DNA from: Bacteroidota bacterium
Lineage (GTDB): Bacteria > Bacteroidota > Bacteroidia > Bacteroidales > VadinHA17
Direction: 5' to 3'
DNA: 64,000 nt
Assembly (NCBI GenBank): GCA_011050615.1
Contig: DRFJ01000051.1
Span: 62,001 to 126,000 of the forward strand
The translations under genes were made by a program, and so were the position numbers. This document shows, in pieces, positions 8,385-17,112 of the stretch (position 1 is its first letter; each line of letters opens with the position of its first letter). The notes under the pieces were generated by a model. The model saw only the letters and a program-made list of their open reading frames with translations, was not told the origin of the DNA and searched no databases.

Positions 8385-9749
8385 ATGTGGAAATTAAAAA
8401 TTATCTTGCCTGTACTGGCTGCACTGGCAATATTCATCCTTACCCAGGTTTATATAGTACGACAGGTATGGAAACAGAAGGATGAAGTGTTTTCACTGAA
8501 ATACAGGTCAGAATCCAGGGAAGCCATCCACGAGATGGCAACATTTGATCCCTACAACGGATTTAAGAAAGCCTATTTCATTATTGATGATATTTCGCGC
8601 TTATATCTTCAGAAAAAGAAAGCCCTTCTGAACCCTGTGGACTCGGTAATATTTGCACAGAATCTGAGGGAAAGCTATACAAAAATACTATCTGAAGACC
8701 AGATACTTTCTGAATATCTCAGCAAGTATTTTGACAAACTTGGGCTTGAAAATAAAATTAAGCCCTTAATATATGTTAATTATATTGACCTTATAGATAT
8801 ACAGGACAATATCAGGGTCTATAAGGCTCCTCTCCGTGAGCTCAATAATCAACAGTCCGGCAAAAGTATTCTTGTTTACACCTTTAACAGCGAAGGAAAT
8901 AACTATAAAATTGCATTTGACTATTACATAGATATTGCCAATAAGGAAAGAACAATACTCCGGGAGCTCAGCCTGACACTTATTCTGGGCATCCTAAGTT
9001 TCGGAATTATCTGCGCCATATTCATAGCCACGTTGAGGAATTATCTTGAGGAAAAACGATTATCAAACCTCAAGACAGATTTTATAAATAATATGACCCA
9101 CGAGCTGAAAACACCTCTTTCAACAATTACCGTCGCAGGAAAAACCCTGAAACATGAGTCTGTTATAGGCAACAGGGAAAAGATAAAAGAGACCGCCGAT
9201 ATGATTGGAAAACAGTCACTGCACCTGAACGAGTTTATTAACCTCATACTGGAAATAAGCATGTGGGAAAGGACACAGTTCCAGGTTGACAGGAAAGAGA
9301 CCGGGGTTGAGGACCTGCTGAAAGATATAGCCGGGAATTTCAGGAACGGTTGTGGTGAAGACTGCAAATTTACCGAACATTATGATCTCAAAGGAGCCCG
9401 TGCAGAAATTGACGACCTGTACTTTACCACCATGATCACTAACCTCCTGAATAACGCAGTTAAATATTCCAGGAATACTGCAGAGATACACCTGGAGGCT
9501 TTCAGTGATGAAAATGGAATTAACATAAAGGTTGCAGACAAGGGAATTGGCATAAGCCGATCGGAACAAAAAAATATTTTTGATAAATTCTACCGTGTCA
9601 GCACAGGCAATATACATGAATCAAAAGGTCTTGGTCTGGGCCTTTACTACGTCAGGAAGATTGCCGAGGCGCACGGAGGGTCGGTAAGAGTAAGCAGCAG
9701 AAAGGGGAAAGGAAGCGTCTTTATAGTAAGTATACCAAAAACAACATAA
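8385..9749 (+). CDS. Two-component sensor histidine kinase
   Basis: Membrane-bound sensor kinase of 454 residues. TM1 lies at about 5-25 and TM2 at about 196-218, enclosing a periplasmic sensor region of roughly 170 residues with no recognised fold. The HisKA dimerisation box is DFINNMTHELKTPLS with phospho-acceptor His239. The ATPase domain has the N box NLLNNAVKYS, G1 box DKGIGIS, F box FDKFYRV and G2 box GLGLGLYYV. No HAMP domain is evident. The response regulator starts 9 nt after its stop codon. The layout resembles the RprX/RprY pair of Bacteroides, but orthology is not established and the signal is unknown. Confidence 0.93.
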   Translation: MWKLKIILPVLAALAIFILTQVYIVRQVWKQKDEVFSLKYRSESREAIHEMATFDPYNGFKKAYFIIDDISRLYLQKKKALLNPVDSVIFAQNLRESYTKILSEDQILSEYLSKYFDKLGLENKIKPLIYVNYIDLIDIQDNIRVYKAPLRELNNQQSGKSILVYTFNSEGNNYKIAFDYYIDIANKERTILRELSLTLILGILSFGIICAIFIATLRNYLEEKRLSNLKTDFINNMTHELKTPLSTITVAGKTLKHESVIGNREKIKETADMIGKQSLHLNEFINLILEISMWERTQFQVDRKETGVEDLLKDIAGNFRNGCGEDCKFTEHYDLKGARAEIDDLYFTTMITNLLNNAVKYSRNTAEIHLEAFSDENGINIKVADKGIGISRSEQKNIFDKFYRVSTGNIHESKGLGLGLYYVRKIAEAHGGSVRVSSRKGKGSVFIVSIPKTT

Positions 9750-9757
9750 CCAGAGCC

Positions 9758-10438
9758 ATGAAAGTATTAATAGCAGAAGACGATATTGACTTTGGCAATA
9801 TACTGAGTCAGTACGTCTCCATTAACGGGTTTGATGTAACACTTACCCGGAACGGGAAAGAAGCCTGGGGCAGTTATATCCGTGAAAAGCCTGATATATG
9901 CGTTCTTGATATCATGATGCCTGAAATGGACGGTTTCTCACTTGCAGAGAAGATCAGGCAGAATGACCCTGAAATACCCTTTGTCTTCCTTACGGCAAAA
10001 ACACTGAAGGAAGATATTGTCAAAGGACTGAAGATGGGGGCTGATGATTATATAACCAAGCCCTTCGATCCCGAAGTCCTCATATTGCGTTTAAATAATA
10101 TACTGAAAAGGGTATACACCAGCATAAACGACGAGTACACCATATCTTCCACCACGCTAAAGTTTAACACCCTGGAACTTTTCTGCAGGGGGAAGAAGGA
10201 AAAACTTACTCTCAAGGAAGCCCAGTTGCTGAGGTACCTTATGGCACATAAGGAAACAATTCTACGCCGCGAGGTCATCCTCAACGAAGTATGGGGTGAG
10301 GATGATTATTTCCTGGGACGCAGCATGGATGTGTTTATCAGCAGGATCAGAAAATACCTGTCGCCCGATAAGGGTATTGAACTCAGGACCATAAGGGGAA
10401 CAGGCTTTGTGCTGGAAGAGACGCAAGTGGAGAGATGA
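9758..10438 (+). CDS. OmpR-family response regulator
   Basis: DNA-binding response regulator of 226 residues, partner of the kinase just upstream. The receiver domain (about 1-120) has the acidic pocket E7/D8/D9, phosphorylated Asp51 in VLDIMMPEMDG, a switch Thr in FLTAK and the Lys in YITKPFD. The C-terminal winged helix (about 130-224) has the OmpR/PhoB pattern: LTLKEAQLLRYLM, then VWGEDDYFLGRSMDVFISR, then IRGTGFVL. It ends 37 bp before the convergent S9 peptidase stop codon. Confidence 0.94.
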   Translation: MKVLIAEDDIDFGNILSQYVSINGFDVTLTRNGKEAWGSYIREKPDICVLDIMMPEMDGFSLAEKIRQNDPEIPFVFLTAKTLKEDIVKGLKMGADDYITKPFDPEVLILRLNNILKRVYTSINDEYTISSTTLKFNTLELFCRGKKEKLTLKEAQLLRYLMAHKETILRREVILNEVWGEDDYFLGRSMDVFISRIRKYLSPDKGIELRTIRGTGFVLEETQVER

Positions 10439-10474
10439 CAGATAAGATTGCTCACCGCTCACTGCCTGACTCAT

Positions 10475-13279
10475 TCATTTCATAAGCTCGTAGCCCAGAT
10501 CATGGTCTTTGTCGACAGCCGGAATGCCCTCCTTCATCCATTTAGGCATTGGTTCTCCTTTTAAATAGTGGCCAAAGAACTGGGCCAGGCGTATCTGGAA
10601 ATCCTTTTTATTCTTCAGATTCTGGGGCCAGTGGGGTTCACCGGTATAGTTGAGCATCCACACCGGCTTCTCCAGCCTGCGAAGCGCTATGAAATATTCT
10701 ATTCCCTGGTACCAGGGTACATGTCCGTCCTGGTCGTTATGCATTATAAGTATTGGAGTTGTAACTTTATCCATCGTAAACAGGGGTGAATTTTCGAAAT
10801 ATCTCAATGGATATTCCCAGATACTTCCCCCTATCCTGCTCTGCGTATGCTCATACTGGAAGGCCCTGTTAAGACCCGTCCACCAGCGTATACCACCATA
10901 TGCGCTGAACATATTAACCACAGGTGCTCCCGACTCAATGGCCGCAAACATATCGGTGCGCGTTGCCAGATATGCTACCTGGTAACCTCCCCAGCTATGA
11001 CCCTGGGCCCCAATGCGTTCAGGGTCAATAAATCCCTCGTCAATAAGGGCTGTCACACCCGGCATAACACAGTTGTAGGCACTTTCTCCCGGATAACCAT
11101 CCTCATAATAAACATCAGGATTGAAGATCACATAGCCATTGCTTGTGTAATAATGATAATCGATGGTTGACCTGTGCAGTTCAGGGGTCCTGTGACTGTA
11201 AAGCTCACCGGATGACTTCTCGTAGAAATTCACAATCAAAGGGTATTTCTTTGAAGGATCGAAATTCTCTGGCTTACAGAGAAGACCTTCCAGTTTAAGA
11301 CCGTCGAGCGAGGTCCATGAATAAAGTTCAGCCGTACCCCAGAGGAAATCTCCCTGTTGGGGGTTGGCATTGCTTATCCTGGTATTGTTACGGAACTTCA
11401 GATCAGTTACGAGGAGATCGGGGAATTCATTATAAGTTTCTTTTGTATAGACTATTGTCTCAGCCTCATCTGCTTTTAACGGGCGCGACAGACTATATCT
11501 GCCACCCAGCAGTAATTCAGGTTCAGAGGCTCTTTTCAGTCCCCAACTGTAATAGCCTGATTCACGGCTTACCTCATTTATTCCCTGAAGGTACTGTGTT
11601 TCCTTCCCGTCAATAAAATCCTGATCCCTGTCAAAGTTTATCAGGCGATAGCTAATCATATTTTCACGCCCGTTGACAGTCATATTAACCGGCTCAGAAT
11701 CATTATCAGGATCCACTTTCCATATATCGTACCTGTCGTAGATAAGAAGCGCATCATCATCTTCGAGCCAGCCGGCCGACCCGTAAGGATAGGCATAATT
11801 AGGCACGTCATTAAGTTCGTCCCCGGCCCTGATAATGTCCGGCTCAGTGATCCTGCATTCCTTAGCCGTTTCAATCTTATAGCTATAATAAGAATAATCA
11901 GGATAATTAAACCACACAAGGTATTTGCCACCCGGGGATGGCTCGACCCTGGCCCTGATATCTTTCTTAATCATTCTCATTTCACCTGAGAGAAGGTTGA
12001 GAAGGTACACATCATAATGATCAGGGCTGCCCTCCCACATTGATTGAAGCTCATACGGCTTGTTCGAAAGCAGAAGGACATGGTTGGAGTTCCCTTTTTC
12101 AATAAGCCTTGAATCGGGTACCTGTTCTGTTTCAATCTGCAGTGCCCTCCCTGTTTCAGTGTCATACATCGCAAGATAAGTCCTCTTCAGTTCACGGTCT
12201 TTATTAATTACCTGTACGGTATGCAGGCTTCCTTCACTGCCATGCCATATGTCAACATCGGGGTATTCCTCATCAAGAATGGTTGTATCACTTTCGGGAC
12301 GTTCGGGTGAGGTGCCGAAGAATACTCTTTTACCGTTATCGGAGAATGACAGCCTGCCGTTTTCACTTATTTTAAACTTGTCAGGGATTGCGGGACTGGC
12401 ATTGTTAACTATTTCTTCTGCCTTATCACCTGACCAGAGGTAAACGGAATAGTCTGAATCATTGTTTTCATTGTTTTTAGCCAGGAAGGCCAGCATATCA
12501 CCATTTTCAGCAAGGGTGACCTGCTTATACTCATTTTTACCGGTCATTACCTCATTTAGCCGGTCTTTGTCAATGTCATAAAGGTAGATTCCTTGCTTAA
12601 ATTCATTATCGTCGCCGCTAGATATAAAAACCAGTTTCTTTCCTTTCTCAGCAAAATTATACTCGGTAACAAAGGGCCAGGTCCGCACTCCGCCGTTTTC
12701 CAGATTTCTGAGGTTCAGCATAAAGCCATTTTTACCTGACTCTTCTTTGGTTTTTTTCTCCTCTTCTCCCCCATCAGTTTCATTGTCCTTCTTTTCTTTG
12801 TCTTCCTTCTCTGCCGGTTCAAGCTGATAAGCTATATAAGCCGACCATTCTTCCGGGATTTTATAATTTCTGAAGTCCTTAAGTGAATCAAGTGAACCTG
12901 ACGCAATATTATATATACCAAGAACATTACGTGGCATATCCTCTTCTTTTGTTTTCTTCAGTTTGAGCTCTTTTACATGGTCGTATTCCGGGACAATGGT
13001 AAAGATTAAAAATTCCGAATCATCGCTTATTTTTATACCTGTGCCACATTCCGATTCAAATTCCCTATGGCCGTCCTTATTATATAGGTATATTCTGGAG
13101 TCGCCCCGCCATGGTTCAGTCTTGTAGGCTATCCAAAGCCCATCGTCTGAAATTACCCTTTCGCTAATCCTCTTCCACGACTCTATATCATCATGAGTAA
13201 GAGGCTTCTTCTGTGCTGCAAGATTGGATACGAGAAGAACGAATAAAATGATTAGAAAATAAGTGTTGAGCTTTTTCAT
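10475..13279 (-). CDS. Secreted S9 (prolyl oligopeptidase-type) serine peptidase
   Basis: Exported serine peptidase of 934 residues, signal peptide MKKLNTYFLIILFVLLVSNLAAQ. The N-terminal two-thirds carry repeated beta-strand units like the S9 propeller. The C-terminal alpha/beta-hydrolase domain holds Ser762 in GAQGHSWGGY, Asp851 in MHNDQDGHVPW and His883 in GEPHWP, a complete triad. It most likely trims short peptides in the periplasm or outside the cell. An unusual Glu/Lys-rich, low-complexity insertion lies at about 155-187 between propeller strands. It stands alone, convergent with the response regulator. Confidence 0.92.
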   Translation of the reverse strand: MKKLNTYFLIILFVLLVSNLAAQKKPLTHDDIESWKRISERVISDDGLWIAYKTEPWRGDSRIYLYNKDGHREFESECGTGIKISDDSEFLIFTIVPEYDHVKELKLKKTKEEDMPRNVLGIYNIASGSLDSLKDFRNYKIPEEWSAYIAYQLEPAEKEDKEKKDNETDGGEEEKKTKEESGKNGFMLNLRNLENGGVRTWPFVTEYNFAEKGKKLVFISSGDDNEFKQGIYLYDIDKDRLNEVMTGKNEYKQVTLAENGDMLAFLAKNNENNDSDYSVYLWSGDKAEEIVNNASPAIPDKFKISENGRLSFSDNGKRVFFGTSPERPESDTTILDEEYPDVDIWHGSEGSLHTVQVINKDRELKRTYLAMYDTETGRALQIETEQVPDSRLIEKGNSNHVLLLSNKPYELQSMWEGSPDHYDVYLLNLLSGEMRMIKKDIRARVEPSPGGKYLVWFNYPDYSYYSYKIETAKECRITEPDIIRAGDELNDVPNYAYPYGSAGWLEDDDALLIYDRYDIWKVDPDNDSEPVNMTVNGRENMISYRLINFDRDQDFIDGKETQYLQGINEVSRESGYYSWGLKRASEPELLLGGRYSLSRPLKADEAETIVYTKETYNEFPDLLVTDLKFRNNTRISNANPQQGDFLWGTAELYSWTSLDGLKLEGLLCKPENFDPSKKYPLIVNFYEKSSGELYSHRTPELHRSTIDYHYYTSNGYVIFNPDVYYEDGYPGESAYNCVMPGVTALIDEGFIDPERIGAQGHSWGGYQVAYLATRTDMFAAIESGAPVVNMFSAYGGIRWWTGLNRAFQYEHTQSRIGGSIWEYPLRYFENSPLFTMDKVTTPILIMHNDQDGHVPWYQGIEYFIALRRLEKPVWMLNYTGEPHWPQNLKNKKDFQIRLAQFFGHYLKGEPMPKWMKEGIPAVDKDHDLGYELMK

Positions 13280-13364
13280 GGTATGATAAATTGTTAGTCA
13301 AGGGTTCAAGTCTGATCATCCTGATGAAGGAAATATATTAATTCTGGAATAATGGAAGCCCTAT

Positions 13365-14465
13365 TTATTCCCCGAGAATTTCGGCTACTTTTTTTCTGAG
13401 TTCAGGCCCTCTTATGTTAGTGGCAAGTATCCTGCCTTCTGAATCGAGGAGGAAGTTAGCCGGTATTGCATTTACCGCGTATAATTGTGCTGCTTCATTT
13501 TCCCAGAATTTCAGATCCGACACATGAGTCCATGTAAGATTATCATCTTCGATGGCCTTCAGCCAGTCATCCCTTTCCCTGTCGAGGGATACACCCAGTA
13601 CGTCAAATCCTTTATCATGAAACTCATTATATACTGCAGCCACATTGGGATTTTCCTGCCTGCAGGGTCCGCACCATGCTGCCCAGAAATCGACCAGCAG
13701 TAGTTCCGGTCCTATAATGTCGGAAAGACTCACCGGATTGCCTTCCGGATCATCCTGGGTAAAATCAGGAGCTATTTCCCCTATGGCCACTTTCCTGAGT
13801 TTTTCGATCCTGTCCTTCAGGTCTATAATGATCTGCGTTTCCAATAATTTAGTATCCAGTTTTTCAATATAGGCTTCCATCTCTTCTCCACTCAGGCCGT
13901 AAGATATGGAGCGGAGTATCATGGGTGTTGCCCAGGATGCCGGGTTTGACTCTATAAATTCAATATTATAATCATTCATCTCATCATAGAGAAAATTCCT
14001 TTCTTCTTCCAGTTCTGCTGCTTTTTCCTCATCACCGTCCTGCCGTGCAGCCCTTATTTCTTCGAAAAGGTCCTGGTTCTTCTTGTAGAAAGGTTCAAGG
14101 CCGGCATTATAGCGGTTATAATCATCCTGACTGGCTGATCCTTCTATACGGGCCTGGTACAATGAATCGGCATGTCCGCTTACATTGATTTTCGCATTTT
14201 CCAGGAAAAGCATCAGGTAACCTCTTTTGCCGGCAATGGATAAATAGTAGGCATCAGGATAATCCACCGAACCGCCTGTTATTTCAAAAGCGCCATTTTC
14301 AACAGAGGCCGAGTCAATAGTAACAAACTGTCCTGATTCACGTTTTTGCAGGTAGGCCATACCCTCATCCATACCTTCCAGTTTTCCCCCCACAACATAC
14401 CTGGGGTCGGATGAGCAGGAAATAATCAATGCCGTTACCACAGAAAATAAGAATAGTTTTTTCAT
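13365..14465 (-). CDS. TlpA/ResA-like thioredoxin-fold lipoprotein
   Basis: Envelope thiol-disulfide protein of 366 residues. It has a lipoprotein signal (MKKLFLFSVVTALIISC), a DUF4369-like N-terminal domain (about 20-120), a charged helical linker (about 120-225) and a TlpA-type thioredoxin domain from about 230. The active site is FWAAWCGPC with C265/C268, and the cis-Pro follows in NAIPANFLLD. Such Bacteroidota proteins usually reduce or shuffle disulfides in the periplasm; the client is unknown. The start codon abuts the second copy of the leader repeat also found upstream of the gene at 7494-8129, suggesting shared control. Confidence 0.9.
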   Translation of the reverse strand: MKKLFLFSVVTALIISCSSDPRYVVGGKLEGMDEGMAYLQKRESGQFVTIDSASVENGAFEITGGSVDYPDAYYLSIAGKRGYLMLFLENAKINVSGHADSLYQARIEGSASQDDYNRYNAGLEPFYKKNQDLFEEIRAARQDGDEEKAAELEEERNFLYDEMNDYNIEFIESNPASWATPMILRSISYGLSGEEMEAYIEKLDTKLLETQIIIDLKDRIEKLRKVAIGEIAPDFTQDDPEGNPVSLSDIIGPELLLVDFWAAWCGPCRQENPNVAAVYNEFHDKGFDVLGVSLDRERDDWLKAIEDDNLTWTHVSDLKFWENEAAQLYAVNAIPANFLLDSEGRILATNIRGPELRKKVAEILGE

Positions 14466-14644
14466 TCGTTTTAAATTTTATAATTAACTGAATATGATTT
14501 AATTAAAAATCTGAGAACGAATGCAAGCGCTTACTCACAGTAAAACTGTTCGTGAGCTCGCTGTGCCCGGTTCGCTCCCGCATGAAAAATTTAATCATCT
14601 TCTATTGTGAAGTAAGAGATTAAATTTATTCATGCTCGTTTCAT
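14464..14644 (-). repeat. Leader repeat, copy B, with 69-bp palindromic insertion
   Basis: Same leader as 8145-8256, here upstream of the TlpA-like gene. The match runs 14464-14565, is interrupted at 14566-14634, and resumes with CTCGTTTCAT at 14635-14644. The interrupting segment contains an imperfect 54-bp palindrome at 14581-14634. Its arms CATGAAAAATTTAATC and GATTAAATTTATTCATG differ by one bulged base, and an inner CTTC/GAAG pair closes the loop TATTGT. Confidence 0.8.
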
Positions 14645-14687
14645 AATTATGTTTTTTTATCAAGAATGCAAAAGAAGTAAAAAAAAA

Positions 14688-15788
14688 TCAATGTTCCCTC
14701 TTATTGAAGTATTTGTGCAACAACTCTGCTGCTGCTGAATATGATGTTATTTTGCCGTCATACAGGTCAGCTTCGAGACCCGGGATCATTGCGCTTATTT
14801 GAGGGTCGTTATAGAAGGATGTCTTCAGATTCTCCATGATGGAGTCATGCATTCTGATCACAGACTGTTTTTTCCTTTTCTCTGTAAAGAAGCCATTATT
14901 TTTTGTCAGTTCTATCTGTTCAGTTACAGTATTCCATATCTCATCAATACCCTTTACTTCAAGGGCACTGCAGGTCAAAACCCTGGGTTTCCATCCTGAT
15001 TCACTCGGGGGGAAAAGAGACAGGGCATTGTTGAATTCTGTTCTTGTTATTTCAGCCCTGTGTATATTATTGCCATCTGCCTTATTAATAATTATTGCAT
15101 CGGCCATTTCCATGATTCCCCTCTTTATTCCCTGTAATTCATCACCTGCCCCTGAAATCATAAGAAGCAGGAAGAAATCGACCATTGAATGCACCATTGT
15201 TTCGGACTGGCCCACACCAACTGTTTCCACAAAGATTGTATTGAAGCCTGCAGCCTCGCACAGAATTATCGATTCCCTTGTTTTTCTCGCCACGCCTCCA
15301 AGCGATCCGGCCGAGGGAGAAGGCCGTATAAAGGCCATGGGATCTCCGGCCAGCGATTCCATTCTTGTCTTATCACCAAGTATGCTCCCGTGTGATTTTT
15401 CGCTGCTTGGATCGATGGCGAGCACAGCCAGTTTCCTGTTTATTGCCGTCACCTTTTTCCCAAGCGTTTCAATAAAGGTACTCTTACCTGCTCCCGGCAC
15501 ACCGGTAATACCTATTCTTATTGAATCTTCACCGTGAGGCAGGCACGCTTCTATTATTCTCTGGGCAAGTTCGAAATGTTCTGTCTTATTGCTTTCAACG
15601 AGGGTAATAGCCTGGCTCAACAATGTTATATTACCTTCAAGAATACCTTCAACATATTCATTAACTGAATATTTTTTTCGCCTTTCCCTGACCCGTCCCA
15701 GCAATTCGGGATTAACAGACGGTGGCTGGGGAATACCTTTACTGACTGACAGTGCAGATTTTCCTGTACTTTTTTTCTTATCCTGCAT
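14688..15788 (-). CDS. meaB: Methylmalonyl-CoA mutase-associated GTPase MeaB
   Basis: G3E-family P-loop GTPase that guards and reloads the B12 cofactor of methylmalonyl-CoA mutase. The P-loop GVPGAGKS is at 96-103. The conserved DPSSEKSHGSILGDKTRM segment, the Mg-binding FVETVGVGQSE and the base-recognising NKAD are all present in 366 residues. The mutase genes are not in this window. Together with the biotin carrier and carboxyltransferase at 37.5-39.4 kb it indicates propionyl/methylmalonyl-CoA chemistry. The gene is 5 bp downstream of the DUF1573 gene and probably co-transcribed with it. Confidence 0.94.
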   Translation of the reverse strand: MQDKKKSTGKSALSVSKGIPQPPSVNPELLGRVRERRKKYSVNEYVEGILEGNITLLSQAITLVESNKTEHFELAQRIIEACLPHGEDSIRIGITGVPGAGKSTFIETLGKKVTAINRKLAVLAIDPSSEKSHGSILGDKTRMESLAGDPMAFIRPSPSAGSLGGVARKTRESIILCEAAGFNTIFVETVGVGQSETMVHSMVDFFLLLMISGAGDELQGIKRGIMEMADAIIINKADGNNIHRAEITRTEFNNALSLFPPSESGWKPRVLTCSALEVKGIDEIWNTVTEQIELTKNNGFFTEKRKKQSVIRMHDSIMENLKTSFYNDPQISAMIPGLEADLYDGKITSYSAAAELLHKYFNKREH

Positions 15789-15793
15789 TAATA

Positions 15794-16879
15794 TTAGTCG
15801 CTTTCAAGGACGGTACCACTTACGACAAGGCTTACCTGGCTCTTCTTCGGATCATTTGTAATGACGGTAATCACCTTATGCTGCTTACCCTTACGGGCCC
15901 CTGCATTAAAAACAGCCTTTATGACACTTGATTCGCCGGCTTTGATCGTTGTATTGGCAGGTGTCACTGTTGTACAGCCGCATGATGATCTTACCTTGCG
16001 TATTACCAGATCACTTTTCCCTGAATTTTTAAATTTGAATTCTATATCAGCTTTCTCCTTCTGTTTTATTTCGCCGAAGTCGAACCGGGTATTTTCTATG
16101 TCGAACACCGGGGCATTATCAAGCTCTTCTTTTGACCACGAACTGAAATCTTCAATCAGGTTTGCTGAAACTACAAAATAGCTGTTATTCACTGCCTCTC
16201 CGTTATTCAAAACACGGACCAGGCTGTTCACATAGCCCCAGTCGTCAATCTTGCCTGCATCGTATGTCCCCTCAATTACGCCTTTTTCCCCGGGCTTCAG
16301 GGTAGCGGGTTTTGTTTTCAGGTTCAGATGTTCGGGGACCCTGTCAAAAGTTAAGCTTACCGGTTCATCAAGGGTGTTGATAATTTCCATCACCTTGATC
16401 TTCTTTTTACCCCTTTCGATATTAGTAAAGGCAAGGTGGTTGCTTTTAAACCTGACCCCGCCGGCATCAAACCTGTAAATTTCCTCAAGTGTAAGTTCCC
16501 TGGGGATCACGTCACCTTCAATAATAAGTACATGAACAGCGGGCTGGGTATTGGTGTAAACTGCCACTGTTTTCTTAAATTTATTGGGACGGTTCCTTGG
16601 ATCATAAGTCACTGCCACATATCCTTTCTCCCCTGGCTTAACGGGATGCTTGGTCCATTCAGGTGTGGTACATCCGCATGATGCCGTTACCCGGCTGATA
16701 AGCAGGTCGGATGAACCGGTATTTTCAAATTCAAAATTATGTGTCTGCGGCCCTGCTTCCTCTTTAAACCTGCCAAAGTCGTGCGTGGTGCTGTTAAACT
16801 GTATCCCTGCCCCGCCAGGCTGAGCCGATACCGTTAATGATGTTAATAGGATGATAAAACTTAACTCTAGCTTCTTCAT
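15794..16879 (-). CDS. Exported protein with two DUF1573 domains
   Basis: Secreted or periplasmic protein of 361 residues from the ATG at 16879, which opens a clean signal peptide (MKKLELSFIILLTSLTVSAQ); the frame extends to 16915 without support. Two DUF1573-type immunoglobulin-like repeats are evident, at about 25-115 and about 255-358. Each carries the hallmark SCGCTT after a conserved F(E/K)F(E/K)N(T/S)G strand. A less conserved beta region joins them. DUF1573 proteins are abundant in Bacteroidota, and their biochemical role is unknown to me. meaB follows by 5 bp. Confidence 0.88.
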   Translation of the reverse strand: MKKLELSFIILLTSLTVSAQPGGAGIQFNSTTHDFGRFKEEAGPQTHNFEFENTGSSDLLISRVTASCGCTTPEWTKHPVKPGEKGYVAVTYDPRNRPNKFKKTVAVYTNTQPAVHVLIIEGDVIPRELTLEEIYRFDAGGVRFKSNHLAFTNIERGKKKIKVMEIINTLDEPVSLTFDRVPEHLNLKTKPATLKPGEKGVIEGTYDAGKIDDWGYVNSLVRVLNNGEAVNNSYFVVSANLIEDFSSWSKEELDNAPVFDIENTRFDFGEIKQKEKADIEFKFKNSGKSDLVIRKVRSSCGCTTVTPANTTIKAGESSVIKAVFNAGARKGKQHKVITVITNDPKKSQVSLVVSGTVLESD

Positions 16880-17026
16880 TTTTATTGCAATTTTATTTTC
16901 CGGATCAGAAATCATAAAGTAGACATAAAATACAACTAATTAGTTGCACTGTTTGTTATTACAACAACAGGTATATTCAAATTACGGACCAAAATTAATA
17001 AAGTTTCAACTTTTTCGCTATTTATT

Positions 17027-17040
17027 GATAACATATTATC
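17027..17040. promoter_or_regulatory. GATAA-N4-TTATC dyad in divergent intergenic region
   Basis: A perfect 5-4-5 dyad lies between the divergent DUF1573 gene and the large propeller/barrel gene. TATCTTAG at 17037-17044, a 7/8 match to the -7 consensus, overlaps its right arm. It could be an operator or chance in AT-rich DNA. Confidence 0.3.
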
Positions 17041-17112
17041 TTAGCTGTGTCTATTTTAAGAGGCTTTTGGAATAAAATTTGAGGTCACTAATTCACTAAA
17101 TCAAATGTACAT

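Noticed and set aside
14836-15537. 233-residue plus-strand frame opposite meaB
   Set aside because: It is the antisense shadow of a well-conserved gene and has no independent coding features.
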